A stretch of DNA of 64,000 nt from an uncultured Verrucomicrobiota bacterium (GTDB lineage: Bacteria > Verrucomicrobiota > Verrucomicrobiia > Verrucomicrobiales > DEV007). Below are positions 1 through 9,231 of this stretch, in pieces. Every line of letters starts with the position of its first letter. Within the stretch, counting starts at the first letter, position 1. The position numbers and the translations under genes were made by a program. The notes under the pieces were generated by a model. The model was not told the origin of the DNA. It was given only the letters and a program-made list of their open reading frames with translations, and did not search any database. The stretch is taken from NCBI GenBank assembly GCA_902589825.1, contig CACIUL010000003.1, positions 1 to 64,000 on the forward strand, read 5' to 3'.

Positions 1-1
1 G

Positions 2-421
2 GGATTCAGTGACCTCGATGAGCTGCTCAACCGGGTAGGGCCAATCATGGATGAAACCAAGCCCATCCTGATGCCAACAGACCTGCTGTTTGCTTATAAC
101 GAGGAGGAACTGAAGGAAAGCGCCAGACTCAGCCTGATGAAGCTCGGTCTTCTTATCCAGAGGAACCCGGAATCAAGTTTCATCATTGAAGGCCACACCG
201 ACACCACGGGCTCCGAGGAATACAACATGAAATTAAGCAGGCAACGCGCGCTCTCAGTTTACAACTGGCTTTCCGATGCGCTCTCCATCAAGTCCAGTAA
301 AATAAAGATCAAGGCCATGGGTGAAAGCCGTCCGTTGATCAACCCCGGCGGGACCAGGGAGGAACAATCGATCAACAGGCGGGTGGAAATTGTCATTATC
401 CCGCCAAGGAGCCGGCGATAA
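2..421 (+). CDS. OmpA/MotB-type peptidoglycan-binding C-terminal domain protein (5' truncated by window edge)
   Basis: Frame is open from base 2 (GFSDLDELLNRVGPIMDETK...). OmpA-like motif FIIEGHTDTTGSEEYNMKLSRQRALSVYNWL...GESRPLINPGGTREEQSINRRVEIVI. Confidence 0.85.
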   Translation, partial: GFSDLDELLNRVGPIMDETKPILMPTDLLFAYNEEELKESARLSLMKLGLLIQRNPESSFIIEGHTDTTGSEEYNMKLSRQRALSVYNWLSDALSIKSSKIKIKAMGESRPLINPGGTREEQSINRRVEIVIIPPRSRR

Positions 422-467
422 AAAAACCAAAAACACCATGCGTTCCTTTCCAAGCTGAAGACAATCC

Positions 468-1985
468 ATGTCAAGGAGCCAGCAAGCATCCAACAGCCGT
501 GATACCTCCTCCCATGGTAAATGGGGCTCAAAATGGTCCATTGGCAGGCCTTACTGTCTTGCCGTCCTGCTTCTCATATTCACGGTCCTCTATCTTTATC
601 TTGGCCGTCACCTGATCAACCAGACCAATGGTGACCGCAATCGATCAGATCAGCAGAACAACATCACGCTTGCCCTGAAGGCCAAGGAGTTCGCCACCCC
701 TGACTTCTCTGCCGGTATCTCAGAGGCCATATGGAACTGGTTTCCTCATTACACCGATGGAGTCGTTAATCCGCTATGGCCTTGGGCAGCGGCACGGATC
801 CATCGTGAAGATCTGGACGAGGAAGCTTTCTTTGTCCGGGGAAAGTGGTTAAACCTAATCATCACCCTCACCGTTCTCCTGCTGGGCGCCATGTTGATTT
901 CGAGGTATTTCTCCCTGCCGGCAACGGTAAACTTCCTGCTGCTGGCCGGGCTGGGTTCCTTCCTGCCACGGGCCGTCTGGTTCCAACCTGAACCCCTTTA
1001 TTTCATCCTGTTTTTTGCCGCCTGGATATGCGCCATCATGACCATGCTGAAAAACAGCCTGTGGCGCTACGCTCTCTTCGGTTTCTTGACCGGGTTGGCC
1101 TATTTGGCGAAGGCATCCGCGCTGCCATTGATACTTGCCTTTCTCGGCATCCTGACAATGCGCTTTCTGGTTCACTGGCTTACCGGAAAAAAGGGCAAGC
1201 AACCTGAGAGGATATCACCCGAATGGAACTGCAATTCGCACCTGCTGGGAAGCCTGCTGTGTATCCTCACATTCCTGATGACAGCCGGTCCCCTGTTGAA
1301 TTCATCCTATCAACGTTTTGGGAGTATTTTTGGCAACTACCCGGGATATTGGATGTGGATGGATAATTTTGAACCTCAGGCAATTGACTTCATGGTCAAC
1401 TACAATACCCGGGAAAAACTTGAACAGATCCCCGAAAATGAAAAACCCTCATTCTCCCTTTACCTGAAGACCCACACTGCCGATGAGATTACTCAAAGGC
1501 TCTCAGAGGGAATTATACTAACAGGTAAAGACTTTCTTTTTCCCAAGCAGGCAAAGATCCGCGAAACCGGACCGGATCCATGGCGGGTTATACTGCCCGC
1601 ACGCGGTATCCACCTGATGTTTTTGGCCGGCATCCTGACCCTGATCTGGCTATACAGCCTCTTGCACCGGAAAAAACACCGCGCTGGATATCCGCCGGGA
1701 ACACTGACGGTCGTATTCTTTGTAATCGCCGCCTTCATTGGCTATCTGGTTCTCTTCAGCTGGTACAGGCCGATTGGTAAAGGGGACCGCTTTATGTTGT
1801 CCCTTTACGTCCCGGTCGTATTCAGCCTGATATGGGCGGCTGAGAGTATTCACAACAGGATCAGGAAGAGTGAGCAAAACCAAATCCTCTCCCTAATCTA
1901 TGGTGCCAGCCACCTCTGCCTTACCACCATGATCCTTTGGCGTATATACGAACTTGCAAATCACCCAGTCTTCTTTACCAAGTGA
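468..1985 (+). CDS. polytopic membrane protein, glycosyltransferase (PMT/ArnT)-like
   Basis: 505 aa with many hydrophobic TM segments and the overall look of GT-C membrane glycosyltransferases; no diagnostic motif verified. Confidence 0.6.
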   Translation: MSRSQQASNSRDTSSHGKWGSKWSIGRPYCLAVLLLIFTVLYLYLGRHLINQTNGDRNRSDQQNNITLALKAKEFATPDFSAGISEAIWNWFPHYTDGVVNPLWPWAAARIHREDLDEEAFFVRGKWLNLIITLTVLLLGAMLISRYFSLPATVNFLLLAGLGSFLPRAVWFQPEPLYFILFFAAWICAIMTMLKNSLWRYALFGFLTGLAYLAKASALPLILAFLGILTMRFLVHWLTGKKGKQPERISPEWNCNSHLLGSLLCILTFLMTAGPLLNSSYQRFGSIFGNYPGYWMWMDNFEPQAIDFMVNYNTREKLEQIPENEKPSFSLYLKTHTADEITQRLSEGIILTGKDFLFPKQAKIRETGPDPWRVILPARGIHLMFLAGILTLIWLYSLLHRKKHRAGYPPGTLTVVFFVIAAFIGYLVLFSWYRPIGKGDRFMLSLYVPVVFSLIWAAESIHNRIRKSEQNQILSLIYGASHLCLTTMILWRIYELANHPVFFTK

Positions 1986-2018
1986 AAACAGTGCCCTAAG
2001 CGACACAGGACGGCATTC

Positions 2019-3419
2019 ATGAAACATTCCGAAGCCATTGAACAGGCAATCGCCGCTGGAGATGAGACCCGTCTCCAGGCGCTCTGTGATGAGCTTCACC
2101 CGGCTGATGCAGCTGCGGCCTTTACCTCACTGGACGAGGAAGAGCAACTGCGTTTTGCCCAATACCTCAATAACGAGGCCCTTTCCCTGATCACGGGTTT
2201 TTTGCCCGCCCCGGAAACGGCAGACCTGATTGCCGGGCTCAGCAAAGAGGACCAGGCCGTGATCCTTGAAAGCCTTCCCGATGACGTGGTGGCGGACGTC
2301 ATACAGGAAGCCGACAAGAACCAGCAGCAGGCCTATGTCGGACTTCTTTCCAAGGAGAAGAAGCATGTAGCGGAAACCCTGCTGGAATACCCTGAGGATT
2401 CAGCTGGCGGGCGGATGACAACCGCCTTTGCCACGCTGCGCGAGGACATGACCATCAGGCAGGCCATCGAGGCGCTGGAAGTAACCAAGGAGGATGCCGA
2501 GACCCTGGCAAGGATTTACGTGGTCGATGAGGAAAACCGTATACTGGGAAAGGTCAGGTTGCGGGACCTCACCTTTAATTCCCGCAGCACGGCAATCAGG
2601 GAAGTGATGGATCACGAAAAGCTGGCAATACGGGCGCAGGACGACCAGGAGGAAGCCATGAAAATGATGGTCAAATACGACATGATCGCTCTGCCCGTAA
2701 TTGACAATGATAATCGCCTGCTTGGCATCATCACCCACGATGATGCCCTCGAGATCCAGGAAGAGGAATCAACCGAGGACCTCGAGAAAGCCGCCGCCAT
2801 ATCGGGAGAAAGGGATGAGGAAGGATACCTGAAATCTCCTGTCCTCTCCCACTTCAGGAGGCGGGCCCTCTGGATCTTCTTCCTCGCCATCGTGGCCATT
2901 CTCTCCGGTCTCGTCATCTTCCACTATGAAAGCCTCCTGGAGAGAGTATTTATTCTCGCCGTCTATATGCCAATGATTGTTGCCACGGGGGGCAATACCG
3001 GTTCCCAGGCGGCAACGATGGTCATCCGGGCGATGTCGCTCGGGGAATTCACCCCTTCCGAGTTTTTGCGCGTGGTCTGGAAAGAACTTCGAATCGGCCT
3101 CGCCCTGGGAGCCCTGCTCGGAGCCCTCATCGCAGTGGGCAGCTGGATACTCATCACGACCTTCATCAGTAATGAAAACCTCGTCGCCATGACCGACAAC
3201 CATGACCTCTCGCAACTTGTCGCCGTTGTCGGCATAGCGCTCACGCTGCAGGTGACTGCATCAACATTTATAGGTGCTGCATTACCCATGCTGGCAAGGG
3301 CCATCCGGCTTGACCCCGCGGTTGTTGCCTCCCCGGCAATCACAACCATTGTCGATGTCCTCGGGTTACTGATCTATTTCAGCATAGCCACCTCGATGCT
3401 CGGCCTCACATCGGGTTGA
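2019..3419 (+). CDS. mgtE: magnesium transporter MgtE
   Basis: MgtE N domain, two CBS domains (YVVDEENRILGKVRLRDL, ALPVIDNDNRLLGIITHDDALE) and TM domain with MPMIVATGGNTGSQAATMVIRAMSLGE. Confidence 0.95.
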   Translation: MKHSEAIEQAIAAGDETRLQALCDELHPADAAAAFTSLDEEEQLRFAQYLNNEALSLITGFLPAPETADLIAGLSKEDQAVILESLPDDVVADVIQEADKNQQQAYVGLLSKEKKHVAETLLEYPEDSAGGRMTTAFATLREDMTIRQAIEALEVTKEDAETLARIYVVDEENRILGKVRLRDLTFNSRSTAIREVMDHEKLAIRAQDDQEEAMKMMVKYDMIALPVIDNDNRLLGIITHDDALEIQEEESTEDLEKAAAISGERDEEGYLKSPVLSHFRRRALWIFFLAIVAILSGLVIFHYESLLERVFILAVYMPMIVATGGNTGSQAATMVIRAMSLGEFTPSEFLRVVWKELRIGLALGALLGALIAVGSWILITTFISNENLVAMTDNHDLSQLVAVVGIALTLQVTASTFIGAALPMLARAIRLDPAVVASPAITTIVDVLGLLIYFSIATSMLGLTSG

Positions 3420-3458
3420 TCCTTTCCACGGGAATAATGACATGCCATCCCGGGATGA

Positions 3459-4736
3459 CTAGGCATTGTCCTCCTCAACGACACTCTTGAGGCGGCTGGC
3501 AAGGTCCGGGACAGCTGAGAATGCACGGTTCCAGTTCGGGATCTGCTTCGCCTCGTATCCCTCCTCAACAAAAATATGGATGGCATTATTAAGCGCATTA
3601 CTGAAGGCCTCAACAGCCTCAGCCTCCTCATGCCTGAAATAATTCAAGCCGTTAACCGTGGAGTCATCATGGTAGCACTGGATCAGTTCCTTCGCTGTCC
3701 TTTCATAAGTCAAACGCAACGCCTTCAATGAACCGGCATTCATCACGATACCTTCTGAGCCAATGCTGGAAAAAAGACTGAGCGCAATCTCACGGGCCAT
3801 TTTCATCAACCCCTTATCGACAGTCGGCTCCGGATCGTCAAATTGATGGCCAAGGTGCTGGTGCTTGTGCTCAAAATTGGACCCCAGGTCAACCTGGCAA
3901 ATGCCACGCAGGGCGGTGTTATGGTAAACCTCGACAAGCATTCCAACCTCAAGCCCCCAGTCTCCGGGCATCCGGACCCTTCTGGCAAGATCCGTTGATA
4001 TTGAGAATTCACCGGAAAGCGGATACCGGAAGCCCTCCAGGTAATCAAGCAACCTGAGGTTTCCAAATACGGTAATCAGCGAGCGCAACAGGGGTATCAC
4101 GAAAAGCCTGGTAACTCTCCCGTACATCCGGTCACTGACCCTGCCGTAGTAACTCTTGCAGTAATCATAGTCCAACCCGGGATGAACCGTGGGCATACAA
4201 AGCCTGGCAAGCATCTCACGGTGATAGGACAGGATGTCAGAATCATGCATGGCAATAATGCCGGCATTCCCCCTGGCCAGGATAAAGCCATATGCCATCC
4301 AGACATTACACCCCTTTCCCGGTATATATTCGGTGACCTGCGCCGCCTTGAGTTCATTGTATATTTCCGACATCCGGGGACCGTCATTCCAGATAATGAA
4401 ATGCTTCTGCGGCAACCTTGAGAAGAACTCCTTTGCCCGCTCGAACTCTTCGGCATTCATCCGGTTCATCGAGATGACCACCTCACTGATAAAGTCAACC
4501 TTCTCTAGATGATCAAGAATGCCCGGCAGCGCGGCCCCCTCGACCTCCGAGTATAGTGCCGGCATGACAAGCGAGATCGGCTTATCTTTGGTAAATTCCT
4601 TCAGTTGTGCCTGCTGCTGGTCAAAGTTGGGCTCAGCAAGCTGGTGCAGCGTGGTAACAAGGCGATGCTGGTAAAAATCAGGCACGGATTGACTTACTTT
4701 AACCGGCGGGGACTTCCGGATTCTGCATAATACCAC
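3459..4736 (-). CDS. glycosyltransferase resembling glucosyl/mannosyl-3-phosphoglycerate synthase (GT81-like)
   Basis: ISLVMPALYSEVEGAALPGIL...GKGCNVWMAYGFILARGNAGIIAMHDSDILSYHREMLARLCMP...GEFSISTDLARRVRMPGDWGLEVGML. Confidence 0.75.
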   Translation of the reverse strand: MVLCRIRKSPPVKVSQSVPDFYQHRLVTTLHQLAEPNFDQQQAQLKEFTKDKPISLVMPALYSEVEGAALPGILDHLEKVDFISEVVISMNRMNAEEFERAKEFFSRLPQKHFIIWNDGPRMSEIYNELKAAQVTEYIPGKGCNVWMAYGFILARGNAGIIAMHDSDILSYHREMLARLCMPTVHPGLDYDYCKSYYGRVSDRMYGRVTRLFVIPLLRSLITVFGNLRLLDYLEGFRYPLSGEFSISTDLARRVRMPGDWGLEVGMLVEVYHNTALRGICQVDLGSNFEHKHQHLGHQFDDPEPTVDKGLMKMAREIALSLFSSIGSEGIVMNAGSLKALRLTYERTAKELIQCYHDDSTVNGLNYFRHEEAEAVEAFSNALNNAIHIFVEEGYEAKQIPNWNRAFSAVPDLASRLKSVVEEDNA

Positions 4737-4754
4737 AAGCTTTCATTGCCTTTT

Positions 4755-5663
4755 TTATGAATCAGTTTCCGTGCCAACCTGGGTACTTATTTCCGGCTGA
4801 TCCTCGCCACTTATTTCCGGCTCATCATCCTCAGGACTGAGGATTTCCTCTTCAATGCCCCGCCTCAGGGTCTTGCCAATGAAGGGCCTGACCAGTCCAT
4901 AAACGGCATACAGCACCAGCAGTAACGCGGGCATCCACTGATAATACCAGATGGTCAGCAAAAGCAGGACAACCACCCCAACTACCCACTGCAGGGGCCT
5001 GTGGGTTTTCCAGCTGAGGTTCTTGAAGCTTGGGTAGCGAACGGAACTGATCATCAGGAATGAGAGGATCAGCATGAGAACCAGGAAAACGATACGCAGC
5101 CTGCTTAAATCAGGTCCCTTCTCCGCCATCCAAAGGACAAACAGGGTCAATGAACTGATCAGGCCGGCCGCAGCCGGGATCGGAAATCCCTTGAAATAAC
5201 CACTGCTCTCAGCCCCATAAGTCGCAATACAATTAAACCTGGCCAGGCGCATACCGCCGCAAACCAGGAAAATGGAGGCCACAATAATCGGGAAGCTTCC
5301 GGAGAACTCATTCATGATGACACTCTGCACCAGCAATGCGGGGGCCACGCCGAAGGAAACAATATCGGCAATGGAGTCAAACTCCTTGCCAAACGGGCTT
5401 TCACGCCCACCAAGCCTTGCCAACCTTCCATCGAGACTGTCAAAAAGGCATCCTGCAAGGATAAACCAGATGGCACGCTCAAACAATTCCCGGGATTGCT
5501 CCAGTTTTTCAATACCGCCCTCGGAAATGGCGTTACTGATGCTGATAATTGCCAGAAAACCACACACCAGGTTGCCTGCCGTCATCAAGTTTGGCAGCAG
5601 GTATATCTTGGGCTCATAGTCTTTTTCCTCTTTCACCTGAAAATCGCAAAGATTTGCAGTCAA
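4755..5663 (-). CDS. pssA: CDP-diacylglycerol--serine O-phosphatidyltransferase
   Basis: CDP-alcohol phosphatidyltransferase motif FDSLDGRLARLGGRESPFGKEFDSIADIVSFGVAPA. Exact start uncertain because it lies 4 bp from the divergent ORF. Confidence 0.9.
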   Translation of the reverse strand: MTANLCDFQVKEEKDYEPKIYLLPNLMTAGNLVCGFLAIISISNAISEGGIEKLEQSRELFERAIWFILAGCLFDSLDGRLARLGGRESPFGKEFDSIADIVSFGVAPALLVQSVIMNEFSGSFPIIVASIFLVCGGMRLARFNCIATYGAESSGYFKGFPIPAAAGLISSLTLFVLWMAEKGPDLSRLRIVFLVLMLILSFLMISSVRYPSFKNLSWKTHRPLQWVVGVVVLLLLTIWYYQWMPALLLVLYAVYGLVRPFIGKTLRRGIEEEILSPEDDEPEISGEDQPEISTQVGTETDS

Positions 5664-5700
5664 TCATATGCGAGTTTTTAGTAGTTCCCAACTGATTTCG

Positions 5701-6261
5701 ATGAATACCACGCCCGCCATATCCGGATCCATAACAATGGCCCAACTCCAGGCGTCCATGCCCGGAGCCAGAAGGGCGCTTTTCATGAAGTATCATATAG
5801 GAGGCTGCCAGAGTTGCGGATTTGCAGACGATGAAACACTGGCTGAAGTCTGCCAGCGCAACGAAAACCTGCCCATTGATGAAGTCATCAACCACCTTGA
5901 AGAAAGTGCAGCGCATGATCTGGCCATTCAGGTTACCCCTGAAGAATTGAAACAAAAACTCGAGAGCAGCGCTGTTCCAAGGTTACTGGATATCCGCTCG
6001 CGCGAGGAATTTGAAGCGGTCAGAATCGATCAATCGGAATTGCTGACCCCGGAACTCCAGCAGGAAGCCTTTGGCTCATGGCAACGCGACCAGCAAGTGG
6101 TGATTATCGACCATGTTGGCGACCGTGCGCTGGATGTCGCCGCTTTCTTCATTGGTCACGGACTTGGTCAGACACATGCACTGATGGGCGGAATTGATGC
6201 CTATGCACGTGATGCAGACACTTCGCTTCCCCGTTACGAAATCGAACTTTCCAAGGACTGA
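5701..6261 (+). CDS. rhodanese-like domain protein with N-terminal CxxC (DUF1858-like) segment
   Basis: Start refined to ATG at 5701. N-term MKYHIGGCQSCGFADDETLAEVCQRN, then rhodanese-like PRLLDIRSREEFEAVRI. Confidence 0.7.
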   Translation: MNTTPAISGSITMAQLQASMPGARRALFMKYHIGGCQSCGFADDETLAEVCQRNENLPIDEVINHLEESAAHDLAIQVTPEELKQKLESSAVPRLLDIRSREEFEAVRIDQSELLTPELQQEAFGSWQRDQQVVIIDHVGDRALDVAAFFIGHGLGQTHALMGGIDAYARDADTSLPRYEIELSKD

Positions 6262-6294
6262 TCCTTTTTCCGGGTATCCAGGACACAACAGGCC

Positions 6295-7641
6295 ATGAGG
6301 TTTCACCATTCCACTCTTGCCCTGGCAGGCATCACCTGTGTGCTTGTCCTCGGCATGCCTCCGGCAACATGTGCAGGTTCCAATTGGCCGTCCTGGCGGG
6401 GAGCGACGGCTAACGGTACCGCTCCTGACAACTGCAAACCACCGGTGGAATGGTCGGAAGAGAAAAATATTGCATGGAAAGCACCCCTTCCCGGGCTGGG
6501 GCATTCCACACCGGTCATCTGGGGGGAACGAATTTTCCTGACCTCAGCAATCCCCTTTGGCAAGAAAACCTCCCCGCCGATTCATGACAACGCCCCCGGA
6601 TCCCACGACAATCTCCCAGTAGCACAAAAACACCGATTTGTTGCCATGTGCATTGAGCTTTCCACAGGAAAGCCACTCTGGAAAACCACCTGCCATGAGG
6701 CATTTCCACAGGAGGGGGGGCATGTCAGCGGCAGCCTTGCCTCTGCCTCGCCGGTCACGGACGGAAAACACCTGATTGCTCACTTCGGCTCCCACGGCCT
6801 CTACTGTCTTGATATCAAGAGCGGCAAGGTTACCTGGAAAAAAATGCTTGGCAGGATGTCTACCAAGCATGCCCATGGGGAAGGGGCATCCCCTGCCCTT
6901 AAAGGCAACACCGTCGTGGTCAACTGGGACCATGAGGGAGAATCTGCCCTTCTTGCATTCGATAAGTCTACCGGCAGGGAAAAGTGGAAGGTAAAGCGTA
7001 AGGAGGTCACCTCATGGTCCACCCCATTGATTGTCGATATTGACTCCAGTCCCCAGGTGATTGTCAGCGCATCGAGTAGAATCCGGGGTTACCATCTGAA
7101 TACCGGTGAAGTAATCTGGGAATGCGGCGGTATGTCACACAATGTCGTGGCCTCACCAGTCTCTGCAAACGGCATTGTCTACCTTGGTTGCAGTTATGAC
7201 AAACGGGCCATGATCGCCATTCGCCTCAAAGGAGCCAAAGGTGACATCACCGACACTGAACATGTCCTGTGGTCAACCAACAAGCGCACACCCTATGTGC
7301 CATCCCCTTTATTATACGGTGACACCCTGTATTACCTGAGCCATTACCAGGGAATTCTCTCGGTCATTCATGCACAATCCGGTGATATCAAGGCCGGGCC
7401 ATTTAGGATCGACGCATTGCGTAATATTTACGCATCCCCCGTGGGGGCCGGCGGCCATGTTTATATCACCTCAAGGGAAGGACTGACGGTGGTCATCACC
7501 CACTCAAAGGAACCCAAACCAGTAGCTGTCAACAAACTGGAGGATCAATTCAGTGCGTCAGCTGCCGTGGCAGGAAACAAGCTCTTGCTGCGCGGGGAAA
7601 AATACCTCTATTGCATCGCAAGGGATACCCATACTCCCTGA
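6295..7641 (+). CDS. secreted PQQ-like beta-propeller repeat protein
   Basis: Signal peptide, then SWRGATANGTAP...WSEEKNIAWKAPLPGLGHSTPVIWGERIFLTSA; repeated G-W propeller motifs. Confidence 0.85.
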   Translation: MRFHHSTLALAGITCVLVLGMPPATCAGSNWPSWRGATANGTAPDNCKPPVEWSEEKNIAWKAPLPGLGHSTPVIWGERIFLTSAIPFGKKTSPPIHDNAPGSHDNLPVAQKHRFVAMCIELSTGKPLWKTTCHEAFPQEGGHVSGSLASASPVTDGKHLIAHFGSHGLYCLDIKSGKVTWKKMLGRMSTKHAHGEGASPALKGNTVVVNWDHEGESALLAFDKSTGREKWKVKRKEVTSWSTPLIVDIDSSPQVIVSASSRIRGYHLNTGEVIWECGGMSHNVVASPVSANGIVYLGCSYDKRAMIAIRLKGAKGDITDTEHVLWSTNKRTPYVPSPLLYGDTLYYLSHYQGILSVIHAQSGDIKAGPFRIDALRNIYASPVGAGGHVYITSREGLTVVITHSKEPKPVAVNKLEDQFSASAAVAGNKLLLRGEKYLYCIARDTHTP

Positions 7642-7679
7642 AAGCAATCAAGCGCATCAGGCAGTTACAAACGTATCAC

Positions 7680-8438
7680 TCAAGACAGTTCAAAACCTTC
7701 CGCCTCTACAAGGGTCGATAATGCATTCTCCATGATTAAGCGGGCACTTGCAGTCTTCCGATGCAATAATGCATGCAGCATGGCATCCTTTTCATCACGG
7801 TTGGCACATTGAAGGCAATATAATTCAAAGGCATTCAATGCCAGAAGCAGAGAAGACAAGTGTTGAGGACATTCACACTCAATACTTGTGGAGATCCGGG
7901 AAACCTTTGCTAGCAATGCATCCGAAAATTGCCGGCCTGCAATCTCTTCTTCAATATGCTCCGACAAAGGTTCCACAATTTCCTTCTCAGCAAGTTCATT
8001 AAGGGACATATTCCTGATCTCGGCCATGGCGAGATCAGCTTCACAGACAGATTTCAGGTCTGCAGCTGTAACAGGAGCACGCAGTGCGGTCAGCTTGTTG
8101 GAATGGTCTTCCATCATGGCAGTAGTTTTTTTCTGTGTAAAATGATAGACAACAATCGCACGGGCAGCACCCGCAGCCGCCGTTCTGCTTGTTATGAGAT
8201 CAATTGTATCCGGAAAAACTGTTGCGCACTGAACGATGACCAGGTCAGCACAGTGTTCATCGGCAGGCAATGCAACCCATTCATTTAGATCGGCACACTG
8301 CAGGATAATGTCGGCACGTTCACCAAATCCGGAGTCAGACTTAAGTAATTCAACGACCTGCGGACCAACCGTTATAACACGGACACCAGCCGCTCCATTG
8401 GCTGTCTGTTCAGTGGATTCTTGTTTATTGTTTTCCAT
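7680..8438 (-). CDS. uncharacterised 252-aa protein with C-terminal CxCPQH motif, downstream of an ECF sigma gene
   Basis: ATG start MENNKQEST; alternating alpha/beta N-terminal half; helical C-terminal half with IECECPQHLSSLLLALNAFELY. Confidence 0.7.
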   Translation of the reverse strand: MENNKQESTEQTANGAAGVRVITVGPQVVELLKSDSGFGERADIILQCADLNEWVALPADEHCADLVIVQCATVFPDTIDLITSRTAAAGAARAIVVYHFTQKKTTAMMEDHSNKLTALRAPVTAADLKSVCEADLAMAEIRNMSLNELAEKEIVEPLSEHIEEEIAGRQFSDALLAKVSRISTSIECECPQHLSSLLLALNAFELYCLQCANRDEKDAMLHALLHRKTASARLIMENALSTLVEAEGFELS

Positions 8439-8558
8439 AGCTTTTTATTGATGATTTCTGTATGAACAAAGCAGTCATTTATTCAACGCAACCGAAAATT
8501 GCAGGTGCGCTTTTGCATTATTAATTGATGCATTAGATATATTTCTGATCACAAAAAT

Positions 8559-9137
8559 TCACGTGTTGCCTTTTCTTGAAGGAATCATGCTGCGCATCTT
8601 TTCAAAGGCATAACGGATCCTGGACTTTACTGTTCCCAGGGAAATTCCTAATAACTCTGCCACCTGCATATGGGTCATGTCAGAGAAAAAAGCCAACTCA
8701 ACCACTTCACGCTGTGCGCTGGGGAGACTTTTCACCACTGACCGGAGCATTTCTGCCTGTTCCTTGGATTCCATTGCATTCACAGCTGTTTCTTTTTCCA
8801 CCGGGAAAGCATGATGACTTGCGTTTTCATCTGAGAAACCGGCTGGTATGCGCCTTTTACGGGCACGGATCTTGTCAATACAACGATTCTTCATGATTAC
8901 AGTCATCCAAGTTAGAACCTTTGCTTTTTTGCTGTCAAACTTACCTGCGTTTTTCCAGACCGACATGAAAACATCCTGCACCACTTCTTCAGCCTCTGGC
9001 ACACTATACATTATTTTTAGTGCCATTTTATAGAGGATACCTGAGGTTTTCTTATGAAGGGCATTCAAAGCCGAAGCGTCACCACCAGCAATTCTTTGCA
9101 TGAGCGTTAACTCTTCAAGGTCGGAAGGCTCATCCAT
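8559..9137 (-). CDS. ECF-type RNA polymerase sigma factor
   Basis: Region 2 (EAEEVVQDVFMSVWKNAGKFDSKKAKVLTWMTVIMKNRCIDKIRARKRR) and region 4 (LPSAQREVVELAFFSDMTHMQVAELLGISLGTVKSRIRYAFEKM). ATG at 9137 preferred over upstream GTG at 9179. Confidence 0.92.
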   Translation of the reverse strand: MDEPSDLEELTLMQRIAGGDASALNALHKKTSGILYKMALKIMYSVPEAEEVVQDVFMSVWKNAGKFDSKKAKVLTWMTVIMKNRCIDKIRARKRRIPAGFSDENASHHAFPVEKETAVNAMESKEQAEMLRSVVKSLPSAQREVVELAFFSDMTHMQVAELLGISLGTVKSRIRYAFEKMRSMIPSRKGNT

Positions 9138-9157
9138 TGCCGTTAATTCATAAACAA

Positions 9158-9209
9158 GGAGGGCATCAAAATAAAGCACCTATTATTCCGGCTTATCCTG
9201 ATGCCCTCC
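9158..9209 (-). promoter_or_regulatory. perfect 11-bp inverted repeat (hairpin) between FAS1 gene and ECF sigma gene
   Basis: GGAGGGCATCA (9158-9168) and TGATGCCCTCC (9199-9209), 30-nt loop, in the 5' leader of the ECF gene. Confidence 0.6.
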
Positions 9210-9231
9210 AGCTACCTAGCTGAAATATTGG

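Noticed and set aside
3446-3457. 12-bp perfect palindrome CATCCCGGGATG between convergent mgtE and GT81-like genes
   Set aside because: No loop or U-tract, so not a good terminator; short palindromes of this size occur by chance.
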